Assembly (NCBI RefSeq): GCF_021343995.1
Contig: NZ_JAJTTE010000022.1
Span: forward strand, 49,175 to 113,174
DNA: 64,000 nt
Direction: 5' to 3'
Source of the DNA: Pseudonocardia terrae
GTDB lineage: Bacteria; Actinomycetota; Actinomycetes; Mycobacteriales; Pseudonocardiaceae
Shown: positions 29,066 to 36,938 of the stretch, piece after piece
Layout of the letters: the number at the start of each line of letters is the position of its first letter
How positions within the stretch are numbered: the first letter of the stretch is position 1
Made by a program: the position numbers and the translations under genes
Notes under the pieces: model-generated
Database searches by the model: none
What the model saw: only the letters and a program-made list of their open reading frames with translations
Told to the model about the DNA's origin: nothing

Positions 29066-29443
29066 TCAGCGGACCCAGTCCGGCACGCCGCGGTCCGTCC
29101 CGTCCGGGAGCAGGGCCCGCCCCGCGCCGGAGCCGGTGACCAGGGCGGACAGCCCGCGCTCGGGGTGGGCGCCGATGCGCCGGGCCGCCCCGGCCGGCAG
29201 CACCGCGCTGTCCCCCACGGTCAGCACGGCCTCACCCTCGGCGGTGCGGAGCGTCATCCCGCCGTCGACGACGGTCCACACCTGCTCCACGTCCATCACG
29301 TGGTCCGGGCCCGCCTGGCCCGGGCGCATCCGCACCTGCCACAGCGACTGCGCGGCACCGCCGAGCGTGGGCGACGCAAGGGTGGTCATCACGGCGTTCG
29401 GGGTCTCGTGGGTGCGCCGGTCGGCACGGCGGACGACGGTCAT
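29066..29443 (-). CDS. Cupin-domain protein
   Basis: 125 residues, a single cupin barrel: GQAGPDHVMDVEQVWTVVDG, with His and Glu metal ligands, and later GDSAVLPAGAARRIGAHPER. The class is broad (dioxygenase, isomerase or small-molecule binding). The ATG at 29443 has GGAGG 5 nt upstream. It is divergent from a MarR regulator with operators between, so it is very probably the regulator's target. Confidence 0.85.
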   Translation of the reverse strand: MTVVRRADRRTHETPNAVMTTLASPTLGGAAQSLWQVRMRPGQAGPDHVMDVEQVWTVVDGGMTLRTAEGEAVLTVGDSAVLPAGAARRIGAHPERGLSALVTGSGAGRALLPDGTDRGVPDWVR

Positions 29444-29460
29444 GGCGACCTCCGGTATGT

Positions 29461-29500
29461 TCGACAACATGGTTGTCGATATGGTGAACCTGGTTGTCGA
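29461..29500. promoter_or_regulatory. Tandem MarR operators between cupin and marR genes
   Basis: tcgacaac-atg-gttgtcga (29461-29479) is a perfect 8-bp inverted repeat. The half-site gttgtcga occurs again at 29493-29500, exactly 21 bp (two helical turns) further, opposite a degenerate left arm. This is the layout expected for two MarR dimers on one DNA face, overlapping the marR promoter. Confidence 0.75.
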
Positions 29501-29502
29501 CC

Positions 29503-29961
29503 GTGTCAACTGAGCGTCCCGGCTTCGCGCTGCCCCTGCTCCTGCTCGCCGGTTTCCAGACCCTGGTGGACGCGCTGCACGAGGAGCTGGCGGAGCGCGG
29601 TCACCCGGACGCCCGGCCGATGCACGGCTTCGCCCTGCAGGCCGTCGGTGGGGGCACGACCGCCGCCGAGCTCGGCCGGCGGCTCGGCGTGACCAAGCAG
29701 GCGGCGGCCAAGACGATCGCGGCGCTCGAGGCGGCCGGCTACGTCGAGCGGGCCGCCGATCCCACCGACGCCCGCCGGGTCGTCGTGCGCCCCACCGCCC
29801 GGGGCCGTGACCTGCTCGCCCGCTCCGCCGAGATCTTCGACGAGCTGCGAACGCGGTGGGTGCGTGAGCTCGGGGAGGACGCGGTCCGAACGATGGAGGA
29901 CGCGCTCGGCCGGGTCACCTCGGGCCCCCGCCTCGACGCCCCCTCCTGGTTCACCCGCTGA
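29503..29961 (+). CDS. MarR-family transcriptional regulator
   Basis: 152 residues. A winged helix-turn-helix is seen at about 50-95 (TTAAELGRRLGVTKQAAAKT, then IAALEAAGYVERAADPTDAR with the wing RRVVVRPTARG) between dimerisation helices. It probably represses itself and the divergent cupin gene through the palindromes upstream. GTG 29503 lies just after the second half-site; TTG 29494 would place the start inside it. The stop lies in the first unit of a 22-bp repeat. Confidence 0.88.
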   Translation: MSTERPGFALPLLLLAGFQTLVDALHEELAERGHPDARPMHGFALQAVGGGTTAAELGRRLGVTKQAAAKTIAALEAAGYVERAADPTDARRVVVRPTARGRDLLARSAEIFDELRTRWVRELGEDAVRTMEDALGRVTSGPRLDAPSWFTR

Positions 29962-30016
29962 CCCTGCCTCCCACACATCCGCTGACGTCCGAGCACACCC
30001 GCTCATGCCCCGTCGC
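29951..30016. repeat. Degenerate 22-bp repeat across the marR stop codon
   Basis: Three 22-bp units start at 29951, 29973 and 29995. All share a (t/a)cac..ccgct core, and the first includes the marR TGA. The next 100 bp (30017-30117), before the convergent decarboxylase stop, repeat cacac-like words but no clear unit. Confidence 0.6.
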
Positions 30017-30117
30017 ACACTTGGAGGCTGCGCGAGACAGCCGGTCGACGCCTTGCGTGTCAGAGCCCTGCACCACCACACCCCCGAGACACCCGCTGCG
30101 GCGCCGCACTCCGCCGC

Positions 30118-31710
30118 TCAGGGGTCGAAGGTCGGGTCCGGCTCCACCGCCACCTCCAGCACCAGCGGCTCGGTGCGGGCCGCGAGGGTCGGGACGACCG
30201 CGTCCAGGGCCTCCACCAGCTCGCCCCACGTCGCCACCACGCGGGCCGGGCAGCCGAGGGACTGCGCCAACCCACCCACACCGACCTCGGTGAACGCCGG
30301 CCACGGCGCGGCGCCGCCCTGCTTCTCGGCGAGCCGGTCCATGATCGCGTAGCGGCCGTTGGCCAGCACGACGAACAGCGCGCCGACGCCGTAGTGCGCC
30401 GCGGTCCACAACGCCTGGATCCCGTACAGCGACGACCCGTCCCCCACCACCGCGACCACGGGCCGGTCCGGGCGGCCCATCCGCACGCCGATCGCCGCGG
30501 GGAGGCCGAAGCCGAGCCCGCCCATCGCCGCGGAGAGGAAGCCCAGCGGTCGCCGCGCCGGGAGCAGCCGGTGCAGGTCCGGCCGGCTCGACGGCGTCTC
30601 CTCCACCACGACCGTCTCCGCCGGCACCCGCGCGGCCAGCGCGGCCAGGACGTGCGCCGCACGCAGCGGCTCGCCCTCCCCCGGCGGCTCCGGCGCAGTC
30701 GCCTTCGGGAACGCCCGCGACCTGGGCCGCGCCGGGAGCCGGTCCGCGAGGGCCCGGCACACCGGCGCCGGATCGGCGACGACGGCGAGGGCGACCGGGC
30801 TGTGGTGGGCGTCCTCCGCGTCGTCGGTGACCAGCAGCAACCGTGTGCCCTCGGCGACGAACGGGCCCGGCTCGTAGGGGTACTGCCGGAAGGCGGGCGC
30901 GCCGACGACCAGCACGACGTCGTGCGGGGCGAGCACGTCGCGCAGCCGCACCCGCCCGGCCGGCAGGTGCCCGGCGAACAGCCGGTGGTCCTGCGGGAAC
31001 CCGGCGCGCGCGGCGAACGGCTCCTGCCACACCGGGCAGTCGAGCCGCTCGGCGAGGGCGACGAGCGCGGCCCAGCAGGCCTCGCCGTCGGCGTCGGCCC
31101 CGACCACGAGCGCGGGCGACGCCGCCGCCGACACCGCGGCGGCCAGCTCCTCGACGTCCTCGGGCGCCGCCCGCGCGCCGTGCCGCACCTGCGCCGGTGC
31201 CGCGACCTCATCCCCGGCGGGCTCGCCCCAGTCGTCGCTGGACACCACGACCAGCGCGGGTCCGCGCCCGGCGACGGCCTCGTGGTGGGCCCGCGCCACG
31301 GCCGACGGGACGTCCTGGGGCCGGGCGGGCGTCGTCGTCCAGACGGGGTACCTGCCGGCCAGGCCCTCCAGCTCACCGGTGAGGAACGGCCGGAAGGCCA
31401 GGTGCCGCCGGTCCTGCTGCCCGACGACGACCACGAGCGGCACCCGGTTGACCCGCGCGGTCGCGAGCGCGCCGACGGCGTTGCCCAGCCCCGCCGTGGT
31501 GTGCAGGACCACGAGCGCGGGCCGGTCGTGCGCGGTGGCCCAGCCCGTCGCGACGCCGACCACCGATCCCTCGTGCAGGGCGAGGACGAACTCCAGGTCC
31601 GCCGGCAGGTCGGTGAGCAGCGTGATCTCGGTCGAGCCGGGGTTGGCGAAGACGGTGGTGAGGCCGTACCGGCGCAGGACGTCGAAGGTCGCGTCCCGGA
31701 CCGTCCTCAC
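30118..31710 (-). CDS. Thiamine-diphosphate enzyme, benzoylformate decarboxylase-like
   Basis: 530 residues in three domains: N-terminal PYR domain with FANPGSTEITLL and catalytic Glu in LALHEGSVVGVATG, a central domain, and a C-terminal PP domain with the ThDP motif VGDGSSLYGIQALW ending in LANGRY. Residues matching benzoylformate decarboxylase are present: Ser in NPGST, His in VLHTTAG, and His in FPQDHRLFAGHLPAG. It would turn benzoylformate (from mandelate) into benzaldehyde. GTG 31710 overlaps the stop of an aromatic-acid-type permease, which supports this role. Other 2-oxoacid decarboxylases cannot be excluded. Confidence 0.82.
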   Translation of the reverse strand: MRTVRDATFDVLRRYGLTTVFANPGSTEITLLTDLPADLEFVLALHEGSVVGVATGWATAHDRPALVVLHTTAGLGNAVGALATARVNRVPLVVVVGQQDRRHLAFRPFLTGELEGLAGRYPVWTTTPARPQDVPSAVARAHHEAVAGRGPALVVVSSDDWGEPAGDEVAAPAQVRHGARAAPEDVEELAAAVSAAASPALVVGADADGEACWAALVALAERLDCPVWQEPFAARAGFPQDHRLFAGHLPAGRVRLRDVLAPHDVVLVVGAPAFRQYPYEPGPFVAEGTRLLLVTDDAEDAHHSPVALAVVADPAPVCRALADRLPARPRSRAFPKATAPEPPGEGEPLRAAHVLAALAARVPAETVVVEETPSSRPDLHRLLPARRPLGFLSAAMGGLGFGLPAAIGVRMGRPDRPVVAVVGDGSSLYGIQALWTAAHYGVGALFVVLANGRYAIMDRLAEKQGGAAPWPAFTEVGVGGLAQSLGCPARVVATWGELVEALDAVVPTLAARTEPLVLEVAVEPDPTFDP

Positions 31711-32948
31711 GCGGCCTCCATCCGGCGGTCCACGGCCTCGGCGCTGCGAACCCGTCCGACGACCGCGACCGACGCCGCGCCGATCGCCGCGACGATCGCG
31801 AAGGCGTAGAAGCCCCACGGGTAGGCGAGTCCGGCGGACAGCAGGATACCGCCGAGCAGCGGGCCGCAGATCCCGCCGAGGCGGCCGACGCCGGACGCGC
31901 TGCCGAGCGCCGTCGCCCGCGCCTCGGCCGGGTAGTACTGGCTGACGTAGGCGTACACGAGCACCTGGGAGCTGAACGTGAACACTCCCGCGAGCAGGAC
32001 GCTCACGTAGATGCCCACGCCGGGCAGCTTGATCGACAGCAGCGCGAGGAACAGCGCGGCGGCGGTGAACCAGGCGATCGTCGAGATCCGCACGCCGACC
32101 CGGTCCGCGACGCGGCCGGCGAGCAGCAGCCCGAGCACCGCGCCGACGTTGAGCACCAGCAGCAGGGCCAGCGCGGCGCCGAGCGCGTAGCCGGCGGTGC
32201 GCATGATCTCCGGCAACCAGGTGTTCAGGCCGTAGACCAGCAGCAGGCCCATGAACGAGGTGACCCAGAAGGCGATCGTGGCCCGCAGGTAACCCCCGCG
32301 GAAGAGCGTCGCGACGGGGCTGCGGCGGGCGGCCGGCGCGCGCTCGACCGGGATCGACTCCGGCAGCCGGGCCCACACCAGCGGCACCAGGGCCAGCGCG
32401 GGCAGGGCGCCGATCACGAACATCGCCCGCCAGCCCAGCGACGGGATGACGACGATGCCGAGCAGCGAGGTGACCACGGCCCCGACGTGGTAGCCGGTCA
32501 TGACCACGGTCGTGGCGCTGCCGCCGCGGCCGGACCGGGCGAACTCGTTGACCATCGCGATGGCCACCGGGAGCACGCCGCCGAGCCCCAGACCGGCGAG
32601 GAAGCGCAGCACCCCGAACAGCACCGGCCCGGGCGCGAAGGCGCACAGCAGCGTCAGCACCGAGAACGACGTGACGGTGATCAGGAGCATCGTGCGGCGG
32701 CCGAAACGGTCCGTGAGCGGGCCCGCGGCGAGGGCGCCGACCATCACTCCGACCAGGCCCACGACCGAGATCAGCGAGGCCGACGCGGGGTTCAGCCCCC
32801 ACGACGGGTCACGCAGCAGCACCGGGAGGACCACCCCGAGCACCACCAGGTCGAACCCCTCCAGGGCGACCGCGGACCAGCACAGCGGCGCGACCCATCC
32901 GGCACGCGCGCCCGACCCGCTCGACGTTCCCGCTGACTCCGTCGTCAT
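31707..32948 (-). CDS. MFS permease, aromatic acid:H+ symporter type
   Basis: 413 residues and 12 helices. It has the AAHS features: LEGFDLVVLGVVLPVLLRDP in helix 1 with the Asp needed for symport, GPLTDRFGRRTMLL in loop 2-3, and LPESIPVERAP in the central loop. It probably imports an aromatic acid such as mandelate, benzoate or benzoylformate for the coupled decarboxylase. ATG 32948 has GAGGGAGGG 5 nt upstream. A palindrome lies 68 bp upstream. Confidence 0.87.
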   Translation of the reverse strand: MTTESAGTSSGSGARAGWVAPLCWSAVALEGFDLVVLGVVLPVLLRDPSWGLNPASASLISVVGLVGVMVGALAAGPLTDRFGRRTMLLITVTSFSVLTLLCAFAPGPVLFGVLRFLAGLGLGGVLPVAIAMVNEFARSGRGGSATTVVMTGYHVGAVVTSLLGIVVIPSLGWRAMFVIGALPALALVPLVWARLPESIPVERAPAARRSPVATLFRGGYLRATIAFWVTSFMGLLLVYGLNTWLPEIMRTAGYALGAALALLLVLNVGAVLGLLLAGRVADRVGVRISTIAWFTAAALFLALLSIKLPGVGIYVSVLLAGVFTFSSQVLVYAYVSQYYPAEARATALGSASGVGRLGGICGPLLGGILLSAGLAYPWGFYAFAIVAAIGAASVAVVGRVRSAEAVDRRMEAA

Positions 32949-33015
32949 GGAACCCTCCCTCGGTGTCCGGATCGCCGGAGTATGAGCGGGCCGTCCGCCG
33001 CGTGTCAGGGCAGTC

Positions 33016-33030
33016 TTCCGTTGAACGGAA
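33016..33030. promoter_or_regulatory. IclR-type palindrome upstream of the permease operon
   Basis: ttccgtt-g-aacggaa is a perfect 15-bp inverted repeat about 70 bp before the permease start. It has the same TTCC...GGAA frame as the glcB-iclR operator. No regulator gene is adjacent, so the binding protein is encoded elsewhere. The rest of 32949-33206 holds no gene. Confidence 0.55.
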
Positions 33031-33206
33031 ACGACGCGGCGGGCGGCGGGACGGCCTGCGGGACGTTCTGCGGGCACGCCGCGCCGACCTCACCCGAGGG
33101 GCGGGTCGTCGCCGATTGAGACACCACCGCTGGTGCGGGAGTGAGAGGCTGCCCCCACCGTCCCGGGTGGGGTGCCCGGGGCCGACGACGACCTGCGGAG
33201 GTGGCC

Positions 33207-33530
33207 GTGATCCTGATCGTGCTGAAGGTGAAGATCAAGCCCGCGAAGCGCGAGGACTGGTTGACCGGCATCAAGGAGTACACCGAGAACGTGCGGTCCG
33301 AGCCGGGCAACGTCTCGTTCGACTTCTACGAGAGCGGCACCACGCCGAACGAGTTCGCGATCGTCGAGACCTTCCGCGACGGCGACGCCGGCTCCGCGCA
33401 CGTCCAGACCGAGCACGCCCAGAACTTCTTCCCGTGGATGGGCACGGTCGTGGCCGAGCGCCCGAAGATCAACTACCAGGATCTCGACGGCGAGGCCTGG
33501 AACGACATGGCCGAGGTGACCCCCGAGTAG
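33207..33530 (+). CDS. Antibiotic-biosynthesis-monooxygenase (ABM) domain protein
   Basis: 107 residues, one ABM/dimeric alpha-beta barrel: VKIKPAKREDWLTGIKEYTE, EPGNVSFDFYESGTTPNEFA and VETFRDGDAGSAHVQTEHAQ. Relatives (YgiN/LsrG-like) act on quinols or degrade signalling molecules, usually as dimers without cofactor. GTG 33207 has GGAGG 5 nt upstream. A strong terminator follows, so it is monocistronic. Confidence 0.88.
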   Translation: MILIVLKVKIKPAKREDWLTGIKEYTENVRSEPGNVSFDFYESGTTPNEFAIVETFRDGDAGSAHVQTEHAQNFFPWMGTVVAERPKINYQDLDGEAWNDMAEVTPE

Positions 33531-33539
33531 CCGGCCCGG

Positions 33540-33582
33540 GGTGGCCGGCCCGGACGGGATGCCCGTTCCGGCCGGCCACCCG
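33540..33582 (+). terminator. Hairpin terminator after the ABM gene
   Basis: gggtggccggcc pairs perfectly with ggccggccaccc (12 bp), and an inner cggg/cccg helix extends the structure. It lies 10 nt after the stop codon. Confidence 0.8.
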
Positions 33583-33666
33583 GACCTCCTCGCCGCCGGG
33601 TCCGGCCGACCGCTGGATGCCCGGCGGAAGTCGACCTAGGGTCGGGGCGACGCGAGGAGGCGATCG

Positions 33667-34383
33667 ATGAGCGACGCGACCGGAACCGCACCCGTCGACG
33701 AGGAGGCCCGTGCGCGCAACCTCGTCGAGGCGGAGCGCAAGGCCCTGCACCTGTTCGAGGAGGCCGGCCGGCGCGGGCTGATCGCGCCCGGCGCGTCCGA
33801 GCGGGCGGTGAGCGACCGGGTGCGCGACCTCGGCGCGGAGCTCTTCGGCACCGACCGGCACTGGCACAAGCGGGTGGTCCGGTCGGGCCCCAACACGCTG
33901 CTGCCCTACAAGGAGAACCCGCCGGACCGGCTGATCGAGGACGACGACATCGTCTTCCTCGACCTCGGACCGATCTTCGCGGAGTGGGAGGCGGACTTCG
34001 GGCGCACGTTCGTGCTGGGCGACGACCCGGTCAAGCACCGGCTGCGCGACGACCTGCCGCGCATCTTCGACGCCGGCCGCGCCCACTTCGAGGCGCACCC
34101 GGAGATCAGCGGGGCGGAGCTGTACGCGCACGTCGTGGGGCTGGCCGAGGAGGCGGGCTGGGAGTTCGGCGGCGCGCACAGCGGCCACCTGGTGGGCGAG
34201 TTCCCGCACGAGTGGATCGACGGCGAGCGGATCGAGAGCTACATCGCCCCCGGCAGCGACCACCCGATGCGGCGCACCGACCCCTCCGGCCGGCAGTGCC
34301 ACTGGATCCTCGAGGTGCACCTCGTGGACCGGCAGGGCGGGTTCGGCGGGTTCTTCGAGCAGCTGCTGACCCTGCACCGCTGA
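33667..34383 (+). CDS. M24-family metallopeptidase-like protein
   Basis: 238 residues, a pita-bread fold without the N-terminal creatinase domain. The five metal ligands of M24 enzymes can be traced: Asp in VFLDLGP, Asp in EADFGRTF, His in SGHLVGEFPHEW, Glu in ILEVHL and Glu in FFEQLL. It is therefore probably an active aminopeptidase or hydrolase rather than a degenerate binder. GGAGG lies 7 nt before ATG 33667. TAGGGT at 33638 may be its -10. Confidence 0.83.
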   Translation: MSDATGTAPVDEEARARNLVEAERKALHLFEEAGRRGLIAPGASERAVSDRVRDLGAELFGTDRHWHKRVVRSGPNTLLPYKENPPDRLIEDDDIVFLDLGPIFAEWEADFGRTFVLGDDPVKHRLRDDLPRIFDAGRAHFEAHPEISGAELYAHVVGLAEEAGWEFGGAHSGHLVGEFPHEWIDGERIESYIAPGSDHPMRRTDPSGRQCHWILEVHLVDRQGGFGGFFEQLLTLHR

Positions 34384-34471
34384 GGTCCCCGGGATCGCGC
34401 GGCGGTCGCCCGGGCTCGTCGGGCGGCCGCCGCTCCCGAACCGGACGGGCCCGTGGGCGCGAACGTGAGGC

Positions 34472-35086
34472 GTGAACCCCAGGGAGGCCGCCGCGCGCGC
34501 CCGCCGAGCGCCCGCGCCGGACGACTCCGCCGATCTCCTCGCCGGCGTCGCGGCGGGCCGTCCCGACGCGCTGGCCCGGCTCTACGACCGGCACGGCCGG
34601 CAGGCCTGGTCGCTGGCCCGGCGGATCTGCGGCGACGACGCGCTGGCCGAGGACGCCGTGCAGGAGGCCTTCACCGCCGTCTGGCGCGAGGCCGGACGCT
34701 TCGACCCGCGCCGCGGCCGGGCCTCGACGTGGCTGATGACGCTGGTCCACCACAAGGCCGTGGACCTGGTGCGGCGGGAGGACACCGCGCGGCGGCGCAC
34801 CGTGCCGATGGAGGACGACACCGACCGCGCCCTGCCGCAGCTCGCCGGGGCCGACGTCGACGCGCTCGGCGCGGTCGTCGCCGGCACCGTCCGGTCCGCG
34901 CTCGACGCGCTGCCCGCCGACCAGCGGCACGCCCTCGCCCTGGCCTACTTCGGCGGCTACACCCAGCGCGAGGTCGCCTCGCTCACCGGCGTGCCGCTCG
35001 GCACCGTGAAGTCCCGGATGTTCGCCGGCCTCGGCCGGCTCCGCGCGGCCCTCGGGCCGGTGCTCGGGGAGGACGACGCCCGGTGA
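34472..35086 (+). CDS. sigK: ECF RNA polymerase sigma factor, SigK-like
   Basis: 204 residues. Region 2 (about 30-95: LYDRHGRQAWSLARRICGDD, EAFTAVWREAGRFDPRRGRA, STWLMTLVHHKAVDLVRRED) and region 4 (about 135-190: LDALPADQRHALALAYFGGY, TQREVASLTGVPLGTVKSRM). Order and content (sigma, anti-sigma, fasciclin protein) match the sigK-rskA-mpt70/83 system of Mycobacterium. A conserved CCGAACCG occurs upstream of both this gene and the fasciclin gene. GTG 34472 has GAGG only 3 nt upstream. Confidence 0.87.
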   Translation: MNPREAAARARRAPAPDDSADLLAGVAAGRPDALARLYDRHGRQAWSLARRICGDDALAEDAVQEAFTAVWREAGRFDPRRGRASTWLMTLVHHKAVDLVRREDTARRRTVPMEDDTDRALPQLAGADVDALGAVVAGTVRSALDALPADQRHALALAYFGGYTQREVASLTGVPLGTVKSRMFAGLGRLRAALGPVLGEDDAR

Positions 35087-35913
35087 CCACGACCGCCCCG
35101 CCGTGCCCGATGAGCCGCCAGGTCGCCGGGTTCGCGCTGCACGCCCTCGAACCCGACGAGGAACTCGAGGTCCGGGCCCACCTGCGGCGTTGTGCCGAGT
35201 GCACCGCCGCCCTGCACCGGCACGACGCGGGCCTGGCCGCCCTGGCGCGGACGGTGCCCGCGCTGCTGCCGCCGCCCGGGCTGCGCGCGCGGATCCTCCG
35301 GGCCGCGCGCACGGGCACCCCCGCCCCGCTGCACCTCGCCGGAACGCGGCGACCCTCGGACGCGGAGGCGCCGCCGAGGGCGCGGTCGCGTCGCCGCTGG
35401 CCGAGTGTGGTGGCCGCCGCCGCGTGCGTGGTCGCCGTCGGCGGGCTCGCCGGGCAGGCCGCGGACCTGCACCGGCAGCGCGACGCGGAGGTCGCCCAGA
35501 CTCTCGCCCTGGGCCGGATCGTGACCGGTCTCGACGCGCCCGGCAGCACCCACGCCACCCTGACCGACGGGCACGGCGCGCCCGTGGCCGCGGTCGTGAA
35601 CGGCGTGCGGGCGCGCCGTGTGGTGGTCGCGGACCTCCCGACGAACGACCGGGCGGGCTCGGTCTACGTCCTGTGGGGCCTGGGCGGCGCCGCGGGCCGG
35701 GCGCCCGTGCCGCTCGGGACGTTCGACGCCACCTCCGGGCGTACCGACGTCACCAGCCTGCCGCCGGGAGGGGCGTTCACGCGCTATGCCGTGTCGCTCG
35801 AACCCGGTCGGGTCGCGCCCGCGACGCCGGGTCACGTGGTCGCGAGCGGCCAGGTTCCGGGGGCAGGGGCGCCGCCCGCCCCCGCCGCCCGACTCGTCAC
35901 CCTTTCGGGGTGA
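35083..35913 (+). CDS. rskA: Anti-sigma factor, RskA-like
   Basis: 276 residues. The N-terminal zinc-associated anti-sigma motif (AGFALHALEPDEELEVRAHL, then RRCAECTAALHRHD) binds the sigma factor inside the cell. One membrane helix follows at about 107-123 (VVAAAACVVAVGGLAGQ), then an extracytoplasmic RskA domain (AAVVNGVRARRVVVADLPTN, YVLWGLGGAAGRAPVPLGTF). Regulated proteolysis releases the sigma factor in this family. GTG overlaps the sigK stop (GTGA). Confidence 0.9.
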   Translation: MTTTAPPCPMSRQVAGFALHALEPDEELEVRAHLRRCAECTAALHRHDAGLAALARTVPALLPPPGLRARILRAARTGTPAPLHLAGTRRPSDAEAPPRARSRRRWPSVVAAAACVVAVGGLAGQAADLHRQRDAEVAQTLALGRIVTGLDAPGSTHATLTDGHGAPVAAVVNGVRARRVVVADLPTNDRAGSVYVLWGLGGAAGRAPVPLGTFDATSGRTDVTSLPPGGAFTRYAVSLEPGRVAPATPGHVVASGQVPGAGAPPAPAARLVTLSG

Positions 35914-36028
35914 ACCGGAATCGCCGCGAGAACGAAGGGCGGGAAGCGCCGAACCGCATTCCCGGGGGTGTCGAAGAAGTCCGCGACGAGCCCGGAGCAG
36001 CCGGGCCGGGAACCGCGGGAGAAACACG

Positions 36029-36712
36029 ATGAACAAGCCCTTCCGGCTCGCCGCCGTCGGTGCGATCGCCGCGCTGAGCCTGGGTCTCGCCGCATGCGGG
36101 TCCGGCTCCTCGGACACCGCCGCCCCGGCGTCGCCGATGGCCTCCGCGCCGATGTCGGCCGCGCCGATGTCCGGCGCCGCGGGCGACGGGGTGACCACCA
36201 ACGCCGACGTGTTCGGTCCGGCCTGCAACCAGCTGCCGCAGGGCGACGCCCCCGGCTCCCTGAACAGCATGGGACCGCAGCCGGTGGCCAGCGCCGCGAG
36301 CACGAACCCGCTGCTGACCACGCTGGTGACCGCGGTCGGCAAGGTTCCCGGCCTGGCCGACACCCTCGACGCACAGAAGGGGATCACCGTGTTCGCGCCC
36401 TACAACGGCGCGTTCGACCAGGTGAAGAAGCAGCTGGGCGACCAGGCCTTCAACGGGCTGCTGGCGAACCAGCAGCAGCTCGGCGGGCTGCTGTCGTACC
36501 ACGTGGTGCCGCAGCGCTACGACGCCGCGGGCCTCGTCGCCGCCGGCACCACCACCGAGCTCGCCGGCGGCACCGTGACCATCGGCGGCACCCCCGAGGC
36601 GCCGACCGTGACCGACGGCAAGGGCACCACCGCGAAGGTGCTCTGCGGCAACATCCCGACCGCCAACGCCACCGTGTTCGTGATCGACAAGGTGCTGATG
36701 CCGGCGGGCTGA
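36029..36712 (+). CDS. Fasciclin-domain lipoprotein (MPT70/MPT83-like)
   Basis: 227 residues. A lipoprotein signal peptide ends with the lipobox LGLAACGSG (Cys about 22). A Ser/Ala/Met-rich linker follows, then an FAS1 domain: DVFGPACNQLPQGDAPGSLN, ITVFAPYNGAFDQVKKQLGD, LLSYHVVPQRYDAAGLVAAG, ending TANATVFVIDKVLMPAG. It is surface-anchored and probably adhesive. It resembles mycobacterial MPT83 and is likely under the adjacent sigma factor. ATG 36029 has GGGAGAAAC upstream. Confidence 0.92.
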   Translation: MNKPFRLAAVGAIAALSLGLAACGSGSSDTAAPASPMASAPMSAAPMSGAAGDGVTTNADVFGPACNQLPQGDAPGSLNSMGPQPVASAASTNPLLTTLVTAVGKVPGLADTLDAQKGITVFAPYNGAFDQVKKQLGDQAFNGLLANQQQLGGLLSYHVVPQRYDAAGLVAAGTTTELAGGTVTIGGTPEAPTVTDGKGTTAKVLCGNIPTANATVFVIDKVLMPAG

Positions 36713-36723
36713 GCCCGCACGCA

Positions 36724-36756
36724 CGAGGGGCGGGGACCGTCGGTCCCCGCCCCTCG
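36724..36756 (+). terminator. Strong terminator after the fasciclin gene
   Basis: cgaggggcggggacc-gtc-ggtccccgcccctcg: a perfect 15-bp stem with a 3-nt loop, 12 nt after the stop codon. Confidence 0.9.
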
Positions 36757-36821
36757 GCACGTCATGGGAATCGTTCGCGGAATGCGGCGCGGATCAGGAG
36801 TTCAGGGTGTCGGGAAGGCGA

Positions 36822-36858
36822 GGCCGGGGCCGCCACCCCGATCACGGCGGCCCCGGCC
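36822..36858. terminator. Second hairpin between convergent genes
   Basis: ggccggggccgcc pairs perfectly with ggcggccccggcc around an 11-nt loop. It probably terminates the DUF1990 gene arriving from the right. Confidence 0.65.
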
Positions 36859-36938
36859 CGAAGGACTGTCCGATCCGCTCCCCAACGACGGACAGTCGAG
36901 GTCTGCCTCGCTCCCTGGGTCCCCGCCCCACGCGCTCG

